Shown piece by piece: positions 16,967 through 24,108 of a stretch of 64,000 bases of DNA. Source of the DNA: Verrucomicrobiota bacterium (GTDB lineage: Bacteria > Verrucomicrobiota > Verrucomicrobiia > Opitutales > Opitutaceae). The notes beneath the pieces were generated by a model that was given only the letters and a program-made list of their open reading frames with translations, searched no databases and was not told the DNA's origin. Each line of letters begins with the position of its first letter. Position 1 is the first letter of the stretch. The position numbers and the translations under genes were made by a program. The stretch lies in contig JAEZUE010000105.1 of assembly GCA_023443455.1 (NCBI GenBank), forward strand, positions 1 through 64,000, read 5' to 3'.

Positions 16967-17088
16967 GTAGGGGCGTTGCTTGCGACGCCCGCTCCTGCGA
17001 CTCGAGCCTTCCTTTTCCCGCCACTCGGGCGCCGCAAACGGCGCTCCTACGAATTGGCCAAACCGCAGTGGCGGGCCTGAAGCCCGCC
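16967..17088. repeat. Cluster of three GTAGG-type REP units
   Basis: Unit 1 (16967-16991, plus) reads GTAGGGGCG, then TTGCTTGCGA, then CGCCC. Unit 2 (17026-17050, minus) reads GTAGGAGCGCCG, then TTTGCGG, then CGCCCG. They are inverted relative to each other. Unit 3 (17070-17088) is a hairpin GGCGGGC / GCCCGCC with a CTGAA loop. They share the GTAGG head plus GC-palindrome design seen in hrpB and at 58639. Confidence 0.65.
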
Positions 17089-17169
17089 CCACCATTCGAT
17101 CAGACGCTGTGGTGGCGCAGCGTTTTCCTCGGCAGCGACCGGCTCGAACGGACGCGTTCAATGTTACGC

Positions 17170-17207
17170 ACAAGTTGTTCACAGGACCGGAGCCACCAAC
17201 AACTTGT
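17170..17207. promoter_or_regulatory. Perfect 10-bp inverted repeat, possible operator
   Basis: ACAAGTTGTT (17170-17179) and AACAACTTGT (17198-17207) are exact reverse complements separated by 18 bp. GTTCACAG and GTGAAGAAC flank the arms in similar symmetry. There is no T-run, so it is not a typical terminator. It lies just upstream of the structured region and could bind a dimeric regulator or be part of the RNA. Confidence 0.35.
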
Positions 17208-17224
17208 GAAGAACAAAGGCGTGA

Positions 17225-18119
17225 CCGTTCTGCCCACATCCCTACGGTCGAAGTCGTTCTTTGACCGAACACGCGAAAGACCGAGCGGCCTGCAACGGCC
17301 GGCGGACACCCGCGTGAGATAATCCCGGGCAACCGGGGAATGGAGTTCCGGAGCTGGTCCGGTCCTCCCCTTCCGTCGCGCGCTTCACGCGTGTCCCTCG
17401 GAAGGCATATGTCACCAGCTCCTCTGGGCGGGGTCGCACCCGTCCGGTAATGCGAACAAGGAGCTGCGCGGCCAGGCGCGATCAGAAACCGCGACCGAAC
17501 CGAGTCAGGTGCCCAGGAAGTTTCGACCGAAGGCACCCACGCAGTTACCCAGAGGGTAACGGTTGCTGCTGCGAATCAGCACGGCGACCCGCGGCCAATC
17601 GCGCGATTCGCCTCGCGCGCCAAGGCCCCTGCCGGGAGGCGGGGCCGCAACGGCTGCAGGTCGTCGGGGAACGAGCGGGCGTGGCAATGCCCGCAAACCT
17701 CCTCGCTTGGGGCGGTCACGCCAAACGTGGTCACCCAACTGCAAAACGAAACGCAACCTGAGAGGTAAGAGGTCAGACCCGTGGCGTCAGGTCAACGGCC
17801 GGCCAAAAGCCGGCGCCGCCCTGACGGTAAACGGTGGAGACGCGAAACGAGCTTGCAGGCGTGTCCCCACCCAGTCCGGCGTGTGCGCAACGGCAGTTGC
17901 CCACCGAACCGGGCCAAGAGGCCTCACTCGAAAATCGCGGGCGGCAACGCCCACGACGGTCCTGCTATGAGACCGAAACCATCGCTTGCCGCGATGAATG
18001 GCGTCGGGGAACCGGCAGCCCGCCTCGTGCGGAGCGCCCAATGCCGGTGATCGGGAAAGAGAGCGTGGCGAGCTCCCACTCCCCAATTTGGCCCGGGGGT
18101 CTTCCATGGCCCCCGGGCC
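17225..18119 (+). ncRNA. Candidate large structured RNA, class unknown
   Basis: About 890 nt without a credible ORF but dense in perfect stems. Read on the plus strand: CCCGG/CCGGG with a GCAA loop (17324-17337); GGAGCTGGT/ACCAGCTCC (17350-17358 with 17414-17422) enclosing CCTTCCG/CGGAAGG (17369-17375 with 17399-17405); GGTCGC/GCGACC (17432-17437 with 17491-17496); GGTGCC/GGCACC (17508-17513 with 17532-17537); GTTACCC-AGA-GGGTAAC (17544-17560); GCGCGA/TCGCGC (17601-17618); GGCCCC/GGGGCC enclosing GCC-GGGA-GGC (17624-17646); GCGGGC/GCCCGC (17675-17694); GTCAGG/CCTGAC enclosing GCCGGC/GCCGGC (17786-17825); GGGCG-GCAA-CGCCC (17939-17952). Three loops fit GNRA in this orientation only. A terminator-like stem ends it at 18090-18119. 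Exact ends are uncertain. Confidence 0.45.
18090..18119 (+). terminator. Strong stem-loop at the end of the candidate RNA
   Basis: GGCCCGGGGG (18090-18099) pairs with CCCCCGGGCC (18110-18119) around a 10-nt loop, a perfect 10-bp GC stem. What follows is TCATTGC rather than a long T-run, so intrinsic termination would be imperfect. Confidence 0.5.
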
Positions 18120-18215
18120 TCATTGCATCCGGCACCCCACTCCTGCTCCTTCCCGTCCACCTGCACGCCGACCAAGCTATCCCGCCCCGACCACGCGCGC
18201 ACCGACGCGCCCCAT

Positions 18216-18285
18216 CCCTTTCCCGTATCCGCTTTTCGGCTTCCCATTTCCGCCCCCCGCTCCCCGCCCCCCGCTCCGAATTCCC
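18216..18285 (+). repeat. Degenerate heptanucleotide repeat, 10 units
   Basis: Pyrimidine-rich tract that divides into ten consecutive 7-mers: CCCTTTC, CCGTATC, CGCTTTT, CGGCTTC, CCATTTC, CGCCCCC, CGCTCCC, CGCCCCC, CGCTCCG, AATTCCC. It lies in the non-coding leader region of pilT. The same period recurs at 30250, 31087, 33556, 44001 and 59389. Confidence 0.6.
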
Positions 18286-18351
18286 CCACAGCCCCCTGCA
18301 AACCCGCAAACACAGCGCGCCTCCTGCCACACAGCCACCGCGCGCATTCCC

Positions 18352-18381
18352 CAGGCCCGGAGATCCCGATCTCCGGGCCTG
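18352..18381. terminator. Perfect 14-bp palindromic stem before pilT
   Basis: CAGGCCCGGAGATC (18352-18365) and GATCTCCGGGCCTG (18368-18381) are exact reverse complements, followed by TTTGCG. It could terminate transcription from upstream or act in the pilT leader. The remaining sequence to 18580 is C-rich with no gene seen. Confidence 0.4.
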
Positions 18382-18580
18382 TTTGCGTTCACCGGGCCCG
18401 TCGTCCCGAGGCATTTCCCTCAGCGGAAACGTCGCAACTCCCCAACCTGCGGCCCGCCCCTCAAGTCTCCCCCCGCATGCACCGATCTGCCGCGCGAAGC
18501 CACCCGGCCCTGCTCCCCCGGTTCACCCTCCGAACCCGAGTCGCCGCGCCCGCGCCGAAAACACCAGCCATCCTTCCCCT

Positions 18581-19801
18581 GTGACCAACCACTTCGCCGC
18601 CCTCGCCGCCAACCCGCTCTTCACCGATCCCGCGCTCGACGACGACAAGGTCCGCGCCGCCGTGCCCCGCCTGCTCACCGACTGCCAGAACGCCGGCGTC
18701 AGCGATCTCCACCTCAGCGCCCAGGCCCGACCGTTCGTGCGCCGGCACGGCCAAATCCACTATCTCTGTGAACGACCGCTTCCGGCCGAAATCGCCGAGG
18801 CCGCCAACCTCGCCCTGCTCGACGAGCAACAGTTCGAGGCGCTGCAGAAAACCTCCGAGCTCGAACTCGCCCTCTCCTTCGGTCAACGCGAACGCTTCCG
18901 CGCCTGCATCAGTATCCACAAATGGGGCGTGGCCGGCTCCTACCGCATCGTGCCGCCGCACCCGCGCGCCATCGAGGCACTCGGCTACCCCGACCTCGCC
19001 GTGCTCCGCCGGCTGCTCTCCTTCCACAACGGCCTCATCCTCGTCACCGGCCCCGTCAACTCCGGCAAGACCGCCACCCTCGCCGCCCTCGTCGACGAGG
19101 TGAACCGCACCCGCAACGACCACATCATCACCGTCGAGGACCCCATCGAGTACGTCGTCACCTCCGACCGCTGCAACGTCACCCAGCGCCAGGTCGGCGA
19201 CCACACGAAGACCTTCGCCACCGCACTGCGCGCGGCCCTGCGCCAGGACCCCGACGTCATCGCCATCGGCGAGCTCCGGGATCTGGAGACAATCAACATC
19301 GCCATCACCGCCGCCGAGACCGGCCACCTCGTGCTCGGCACCATGCACACCGCCGACGCCGCCTCGACGCTCAGCCGCCTGCTCGACGTCTTCCCGGCCT
19401 CTCAGCAGGCGCAAATCCGTGCCATGGTCTCGGAGTCGCTCCGCGGCATCCTCTGCCAACGCCTCCTGCCCGCCGCCGACGGCGGGTGCGCGCTCGCGAC
19501 CGAGATCCTCGTCGGCAACCTCGCCGTCGCCAACCTCATCCGGGAGAACAAGCTCCAGAACCTCGGCAGCGTCATGGAGACAGGAACACGCGACGGCATG
19601 CTCTCGATGGATTCCTCCGTGCTCGCCCTCCTGCGCGCGGGCCGCATTTCGCAGGAAGTCGCCCTCGCCAACATCGGCAACCGCGCCCTGCGCGCGCTGC
19701 TCGAAAACACCGCCGACGCCGACGCCGACCAGCCCGAGCCCGCCGACGAACAACCCGCCGGCGCGGGCGGCTCCCCCCGGAAACGCTTCGGCCTGTTCTG
19801 A
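18581..19801 (+). CDS. PilT-family twitching motility ATPase, divergent copy
   Basis: 406 residues from a GTG (18581), a secretion ATPase of the PilT group that powers type IV pilus retraction at the inner-membrane face. The N-terminal PilT domain includes NAGVSDLHLSAQARPFVRRHG (cf. the SDLHL motif). The nucleotide-binding core has GPVNSGKT (about 156-163, Walker A with PVN instead of PTG), the Asp box ITVEDPIEYV, DPDVIAIGELRD (Walker B, GELRD rather than GEMRD) and the His box GTMHTADAAST. The C-terminus carries an acidic/Gly extension. Another PilT gene follows after 52 bp. The long leader upstream contains the candidate RNA and heptamer repeats. Confidence 0.88.
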   Translation: MTNHFAALAANPLFTDPALDDDKVRAAVPRLLTDCQNAGVSDLHLSAQARPFVRRHGQIHYLCERPLPAEIAEAANLALLDEQQFEALQKTSELELALSFGQRERFRACISIHKWGVAGSYRIVPPHPRAIEALGYPDLAVLRRLLSFHNGLILVTGPVNSGKTATLAALVDEVNRTRNDHIITVEDPIEYVVTSDRCNVTQRQVGDHTKTFATALRAALRQDPDVIAIGELRDLETINIAITAAETGHLVLGTMHTADAASTLSRLLDVFPASQQAQIRAMVSESLRGILCQRLLPAADGGCALATEILVGNLAVANLIRENKLQNLGSVMETGTRDGMLSMDSSVLALLRAGRISQEVALANIGNRALRALLENTADADADQPEPADEQPAGAGGSPRKRFGLF

Positions 19802-19853
19802 TCCCACCGCCCCCGCCCCTCCATCGCCGCCCATTCTCCATCGTCGATCCACC

Positions 19854-20942
19854 ATGGCCCTCATCGACCAGCTGCTCTCCGAACTCCTCCGCCGCGGCGG
19901 CTCCGACCTCCATCTCACCGCTGGGCTCCCCCCGCGGGGCCGGGTCTCCGGCGACCTGCAGGCCCTCGTGGACGAGCCGCTCAACCGCCTCACGATCGAG
20001 CCGCTGTTGCGCGAAATCTGCCCGCCCAACCGCTGGCAACACTTCGAGGAACACAGCGACCTCGACTTCGCCTACGAGATTCCCGGGCTCGCCCGTTTCC
20101 GCTGCAACTACCTGCACAACCACTGGGGCATGGCCGCGGTCCTGCGCCAGATCCCCTCCCGCATCCTCGGCTTCGAGGAGCTCAACCTGCCCGCATCCCT
20201 CAAGACGCTCTGCACCCTGCGCTCCGGGCTCGTGCTGGTCACCGGCCCCACCGGTTCGGGCAAGAGCACCACGCTGGCCGCGATGATCGACCACATCAAC
20301 GCCACCCAGTCGCGCCACATCATCACCCTCGAGGACCCCGTCGAGTTCGTGCATCCCAACCGGAATTCGGTCGTCGTCCACCGCGAGGTCGGCGAGCACA
20401 CCCGGTCCTTCGCCGCCGGCCTGCGCAGCGCCATGCGCTCCGACCCCGACCTGATCCTGCTCGGCGAAATGCGGGAACTGGATACCATCAAGCTCGCCCT
20501 CAACGCCGCCTCCATGGGCATCCTGGTTTTCGGTACGCTGCACACCAACTCGGCCCCGAAGACCGTCGACCGCATCATCAACGCCTTCCCCGCCGACGAG
20601 CAGAACCAGGTCCGCGTGCTGCTCGCCGGCTGCCTGTCCGGCATCGTCTCCCAGCTGCTGTGCAAGAAACAGGGCGGCGGCCGCGTCGCCGCCCACGAGA
20701 TCCTGCTCCAGCACGAGGCGCTGCCCAACGTCATCCGCTCCGGCCGCATCTCCGACATCCGCGCCATCATCGAATCCGCCCAGACCGAAGGCATGTGCAC
20801 GATGGACGGCACCCTCTCCCGCCTGGTCGACGCCGGCACGATCTCCGCGCACGAGGCCTACATGAAGGCACTCGACAAGAAGGCCTTCGAAGCCCGCGTC
20901 GCGGCCGCCACGCCGCCGCCCGCCCTTGCCCCCGCCGCCTGA
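19854..20942 (+). CDS. pilT: PilT-family twitching motility ATPase
   Basis: 362 residues, close to standard PilT length. Seen in order: SDLHLTAGLPPRGRVSG at the N-terminus, GPTGSGKST (131-138, canonical Walker A), HIITLEDPVEFVH (Asp box), DPDLILLGEMRELDT (Walker B; GEMRE in place of the usual GEMRD) and GTLHTNSAPKTVDRIINAFP (His box). It retracts type IV pili; the second copy next door may act as a PilU-like accessory ATPase. No pilin or assembly genes are in the window. A short 7-nt-periodic CAT/CCA tract lies directly before the ATG. Confidence 0.92.
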   Translation: MALIDQLLSELLRRGGSDLHLTAGLPPRGRVSGDLQALVDEPLNRLTIEPLLREICPPNRWQHFEEHSDLDFAYEIPGLARFRCNYLHNHWGMAAVLRQIPSRILGFEELNLPASLKTLCTLRSGLVLVTGPTGSGKSTTLAAMIDHINATQSRHIITLEDPVEFVHPNRNSVVVHREVGEHTRSFAAGLRSAMRSDPDLILLGEMRELDTIKLALNAASMGILVFGTLHTNSAPKTVDRIINAFPADEQNQVRVLLAGCLSGIVSQLLCKKQGGGRVAAHEILLQHEALPNVIRSGRISDIRAIIESAQTEGMCTMDGTLSRLVDAGTISAHEAYMKALDKKAFEARVAAATPPPALAPAA

Positions 20943-20947
20943 GCCAT

Positions 20948-21080
20948 GATGATGCTGTCGAGAGTCGAGGGACGAGCACCAGAGCATCGGTGGCGAGCTT
21001 CCAGCTCGAGTGCTTCGCTCGATCTCCTCGGTGATAGGCCCCTCGACGCTCGTCACTCGGCACTCGACCGCATGCTTACG
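20948..21080 (-). repeat. MITE-like repeat, copy A (inverted)
   Basis: About 133 bp whose reverse complement closely matches 23756-23892 and, less closely, 58766-58904. Ends carry imperfect inverted repeats of the form GTCGAGNGNCGAGCGTCGNGGG. No ORF of its own and no transposase. Confidence 0.75.
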
Positions 21081-21222
21081 CCTGAGCCGCCCTCCGGCCC
21101 GCGCCCCGGCCATGTAGGAAATTTCTCATTGCCGAGCGACGAGCGGCCCGCCCATGCTCCGACCCGAAGCTCGTCTGCCAGACGGGCCGCTTTCTCGGGC
21201 AGGACGTCGGGCCTGTAAGTCG

Positions 21223-21273
21223 AAGGCACAATCCCACCTTGTCCGGAAACGGACGCCGGTGGTGTTGTGCCTT
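21223..21273 (+). other. Structured hairpin with GAAA tetraloop in pilT-response regulator gap
   Basis: AAGGCACAA (21223-21231) pairs with TTGTGCCTT (21265-21273). Inside, CACC/GGTG and GTCCG-GAAA-CGGAC (21241-21254) extend the stem. T-rich sequence (TTTGTATTTGGGGG) follows, so it may be a terminator for the pilT unit or a small RNA. The rest of the 20943-21421 gap holds only the MITE-like copy A. Confidence 0.5.
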
Positions 21274-21421
21274 TTGTATTTGGGGGATTCGACGGCCGTT
21301 TGGGAGGGCGCACTCGTTCCGAGGCACCGATGACAACCACCGCACCGCGCCAACCATTCCGCCACGTCGCAACCGATAACCGGGCACGCACAGCCGTGGC
21401 TCCGACGGTGCTTCCCCTTTC

Positions 21422-21856
21422 ATGATTCCCCCTCCCCCATACTTGAAGGGGATCCCGCCCGAACTGCACGGCCGCGGCGAGTCGGTCCTGCATCTCGACG
21501 ACGAGCCCAGCGTCACCGCCTCGGTCCAGCGCCTGCTCCTGAAGCTCGGCTACAAAGTGGCCTCGTTCAACGCCCCCCACCTCGCCACCGACCACTTCCG
21601 CGCGGCCCCCCACACCTTCGATCTCGTCATCACCGACCTGATGATGCCGGGCATGACCGGACTCGAATTCGCCACCGAAGTCCGAACGCTGCGCCCGCTT
21701 TTGCCGATCATCCTGCTCTCCGCCTTGGCCGACTCCCAGCCCCCCTGGACGTTGCAGGCGCACGGCATCCACAGCGTTCTCATGAAACCGGCCGGTATCG
21801 AATCCATCGCCACGGCCGTACGCCGAGCCATCGACTCTTCGCTCACACCATCATGA
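21422..21856 (+). CDS. Single-domain response regulator
   Basis: 144 residues forming one receiver domain with a ~20-residue Pro-rich N-terminal extension. Acidic pocket DD26-27 (SVLHLDDEPS), phospho-acceptor Asp72 (VITDLMMPG), Thr/Ser switch near 100 (ILLSA) and Lys122 (MKPAG) are all present, so it should be phosphorylatable. There is no output domain; it probably passes phosphate or binds a partner. The stop overlaps the next start as ATGA (21853-21856), so the two regulators are translationally coupled. No histidine kinase is adjacent. Confidence 0.9.
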   Translation: MIPPPPYLKGIPPELHGRGESVLHLDDEPSVTASVQRLLLKLGYKVASFNAPHLATDHFRAAPHTFDLVITDLMMPGMTGLEFATEVRTLRPLLPIILLSALADSQPPWTLQAHGIHSVLMKPAGIESIATAVRRAIDSSLTPS

Positions 21857-22611
21857 ACCCCAATTCGCCCGCCGTGCGCGGACGCATCCTGATCGCCGAC
21901 GACGAGAGCGTCGTCCTCGATGCCCTCTCCGGAATACTCACCTCCCGCGGATTCGATTGCACCTGCGTCCCCTCCGGCACCGAGGTCGTCGCCCGGCTCA
22001 AGGCCGCGGAATACGACGTGCTCATCTCCGACCTGCAGATGCCGGGCAACGACGGGGTCTCGTTGATCGAAGAAATTCCCACCTTGGTCGCCGGCCTGCC
22101 GGTGATCGTGCTCACCGGCAACCCCACCGTGGAAACCGCCGCCCGGTCGATCCGCCTGCCCGTCGTCGCCTATCTCACCAAGCCACCCGATTTCGCCGAA
22201 CTGACCAAGATCCTCGACGAAGCCGTACTCGGCTACCGCACCCTGCGTGCCCTGCAGACCAGCCGCCGGCAACTGCACGAATGGGAGACGGAACTGGATC
22301 GCCTCCTGCAGCAATACCGCCTGCAAACTCGGCCACCGGCCGGTTCGATGGGCACCTACCTGCGTGTCACGCTGCAGCATGTCATCGTCGTACTCTCCGA
22401 GCTCGAGCGGGCCACCCATACCCTCGAATCCTCCGTCGCCACCGCCCATTCCCTACAGGAGCTCGATCGCGAGATCGCCCTCCGGCACACCGTCGACGTG
22501 CTCCGCCGCACCAAGCAGAACTTCAAGAGCAAGGAGCTCGCGGAGCTGCGCAAGGAACTCGAGCGCCTGATTTCCCCCGAGGAACGATCGGCCGAGGCGA
22601 GCCCCAACTGA
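21853..22611 (+). CDS. Response regulator with helical C-terminal domain
   Basis: 252 residues. Receiver domain at 1-120 with DD16-17, phospho-acceptor Asp60 (LISDLQMPG), Thr88 (IVLTGNPT) and Lys110 (YLTKPPD). The C-terminal half (about 130-252) is strongly charged and helical, including EWETELDRLLQQYRLQ and FKSKELAELRKELERLI, and may form a coiled coil. It is not a DNA-binding output domain that I recognise. It is coupled to the preceding single-domain regulator; together they may form a local phosphorelay or a scaffolding pair. This is inference from gene overlap. Confidence 0.85.
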   Translation: MNPNSPAVRGRILIADDESVVLDALSGILTSRGFDCTCVPSGTEVVARLKAAEYDVLISDLQMPGNDGVSLIEEIPTLVAGLPVIVLTGNPTVETAARSIRLPVVAYLTKPPDFAELTKILDEAVLGYRTLRALQTSRRQLHEWETELDRLLQQYRLQTRPPAGSMGTYLRVTLQHVIVVLSELERATHTLESSVATAHSLQELDREIALRHTVDVLRRTKQNFKSKELAELRKELERLISPEERSAEASPN

Positions 22612-23020
22612 GCCGTGGCGAATTGCCACCAACCCGCGAGCGGGTTGGCCCGCCCCAACCGTGCACCCGTCGGCCGGCACGCCCGCACGCACTCCCCAGG
22701 CGCGTGCAAGCACGCTGAACGACGCAGCACGTGAATCGGCGTTGCCGAACTCCCGCCCCTCGGCCATGCGGGCCGCTCGGGCGTGGTCCCCGGCCGAGGT
22801 CGAGCTCCGTCGCTTGCGGCGCCGGACATATCGAAAGGGTTGATGCACCGCCCGGACTCGAATCCGAGGTCCGGCTCGAACGAGCAGCACGAATCCGGCT
22901 AAAATCGCCGAACCCCGGCTCGACAGCCACGCCCATCTCCCGTATCCAGCTTCCGGCCCGTTTCCCACTGACGGCCACCGCGCCCAGCCCCGGCGCGGCC
23001 ACCGCCATCCCGTCAGTGCC
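22612..23020. other. Gene-free stretch with small hairpins
   Basis: No gene seen. CCAACCCGC (22629-22637) and GCGGGTTGG (22640-22648) form a tight stem just after the regulator gene and may end its transcript. A second imperfect stem (CCGGACTCG near 22856 with CGAGGTCCGG near 22871) lies further on. No T-runs follow. Confidence 0.5.
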
Positions 23021-23749
23021 ATGCCCGATATTCCAGTCGTCTATCCCGTCCCCCGCATCAAGGACCTCGCCGTGGGCGAACGCCCGCAGGAACGCCAGGA
23101 ACGCTGCGGACCCGAGGCGCTCACCGATGCCGAACAACTCGCGATGCTGCTGCGCAGCGGCAGCATCGGCCGCAATGTGAAGTGCGTCGCCGACGACCTG
23201 CTCGCCGCCGCGGGCGGCCACCTCGCCGGCCTGCTCACGTGGACTGCCGCCGACTTCCGCCGCGTGAAGGGGATCGGCGCGGTCAAGGCGCAGCAGATGG
23301 TCAGCGTGCTCGAGGTCAGTCGGCGGATCCTCGCGCAACGCGACATCGCCCCCGCCCAACTCGAACAACCCCATCAGGTCTTTGCTCACTTCCAGGCGGA
23401 GGTTCTCCCACTGACCGTCGAGAAATTCTGGGTATTGAGCCTCAACCGCCGCAACCGTCTCCTGCTGCGCCAGGAGATTTCCTCGGGCACGGCCACCAGC
23501 GCACTGGTGCACCCCCGCGAAGTCTTCCGCGCCGCGATCAAGGCCGGCGCGTGTTCGATCATCGCCGTCCACAACCACCCCAGCGGCGACCCCGCCCCCA
23601 GCAGCGCCGACCTGCAGATCACCCGCCAGCTCGCCACCGCCGCCCGCGCCGTCGAGATCAGCCTCCTCGACCACGTGATCATCGGCCACCCCTCCCGCGA
23701 TCCCGCCGGCCGCGGCTACTACAGTTTCCGCGAAGCCGGCCTGCTCTGA
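23021..23749 (+). CDS. radC: RadC family protein (MPN/JAMM domain)
   Basis: 242 residues. Helix-hairpin-helix region (VKGIGAVKAQQMVSVLEV, about 82-99) followed by an MPN/JAMM domain with HNHPSGD (His184, His186) and Asp197 (SSAD), the zinc-site residues of the family. RadC was first linked to DNA repair, but its biochemical role is unsettled. The start ATG at 23021 gives the usual length. It lies between inverted MITE-like copies A and B. No SOS box was identified. Confidence 0.93.
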   Translation: MPDIPVVYPVPRIKDLAVGERPQERQERCGPEALTDAEQLAMLLRSGSIGRNVKCVADDLLAAAGGHLAGLLTWTAADFRRVKGIGAVKAQQMVSVLEVSRRILAQRDIAPAQLEQPHQVFAHFQAEVLPLTVEKFWVLSLNRRNRLLLRQEISSGTATSALVHPREVFRAAIKAGACSIIAVHNHPSGDPAPSSADLQITRQLATAARAVEISLLDHVIIGHPSRDPAGRGYYSFREAGLL

Positions 23750-23755
23750 TCCTAT

Positions 23756-23892
23756 ACGCAAGCATTCGGTCGAGTGACGAGCGTCGAGGGGCCGATCACA
23801 GAGGAGATCGAGCGAAACACTCGTGCTGGAAACTCGCCACCAATGGTTTGGCGCTCGTCCCGCGACGCTCGCCTCTCGACAGCATCATCACG
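23756..23892 (+). repeat. MITE-like repeat, copy B
   Basis: About 137 bp immediately after radC, matching the reverse complement of copy A across almost its full length (both contain GAGTGACGAGCGTCGAGGGG, GAGGAGATCGAGCGAA and CTCGACAGCATCATCA-like ends). Termini are imperfect inverted repeats. The remaining sequence to 24108 shows no gene. Confidence 0.75.
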
Positions 23893-24108
23893 TTGGCTGA
23901 GGCCGCGTCGGAGCGGCCGAGCGCTCCCCAAACATTCGATCGGGAGCGAAGGGTGCGAGCATTCTCGCCGCGACTGGACACCGTTCTCGCCCACCGCCAC
24001 GGCACCTGCGTATTCGAGCGGAAGATTCAACGGCAACAAGGGCTCGGTCGTGCACTCGCCACCTCCGCCCCGACCGGCGGTCGCTTCAGCCCGCCCGATC
24101 TCGCCGCT

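Larger units (their letters stand above)
16861..17224. other. Gene-free stretch with REP-like units, upstream of candidate RNA
   Basis: No credible ORF. It contains three small palindromic REP-like units between 16967 and 17088 and a perfect 10-bp inverted repeat at 17170-17207. It forms the upstream side of the candidate large RNA, so a promoter for that RNA may lie here. I cannot identify -10/-35 boxes. Confidence 0.5.

Noticed and set aside
16760..17080. Short plus-strand ORFs after 16860
   Set aside because: They overlap the end of the 16120-16860 gene or the REP units and have no coding signature.
17225..18119. RNase P RNA
   Set aside because: Some words look similar (GGTAAGAG at 17764, CGGTAAAC at 17825, GATGAATG at 17993), but the nearly invariant P4 strands (GAAAGTCC and ACAGAACCCGGCTTA) are absent and spacing differs. 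An Infernal search against the RNase P models would settle it.
17225..18119. tmRNA or group I/II intron
   Set aside because: No tRNA-like end with T-loop, no tag-peptide frame, no intron core or domain V sequence recognised.
22453..23761. Long minus-strand ORFs opposite radC
   Set aside because: Antisense shadows of radC and of the non-coding leader.
20948..23892. Composite transposon
   Set aside because: Flanking inverted repeats exist, but no transposase gene lies between or beside them and target-site duplications could not be established.
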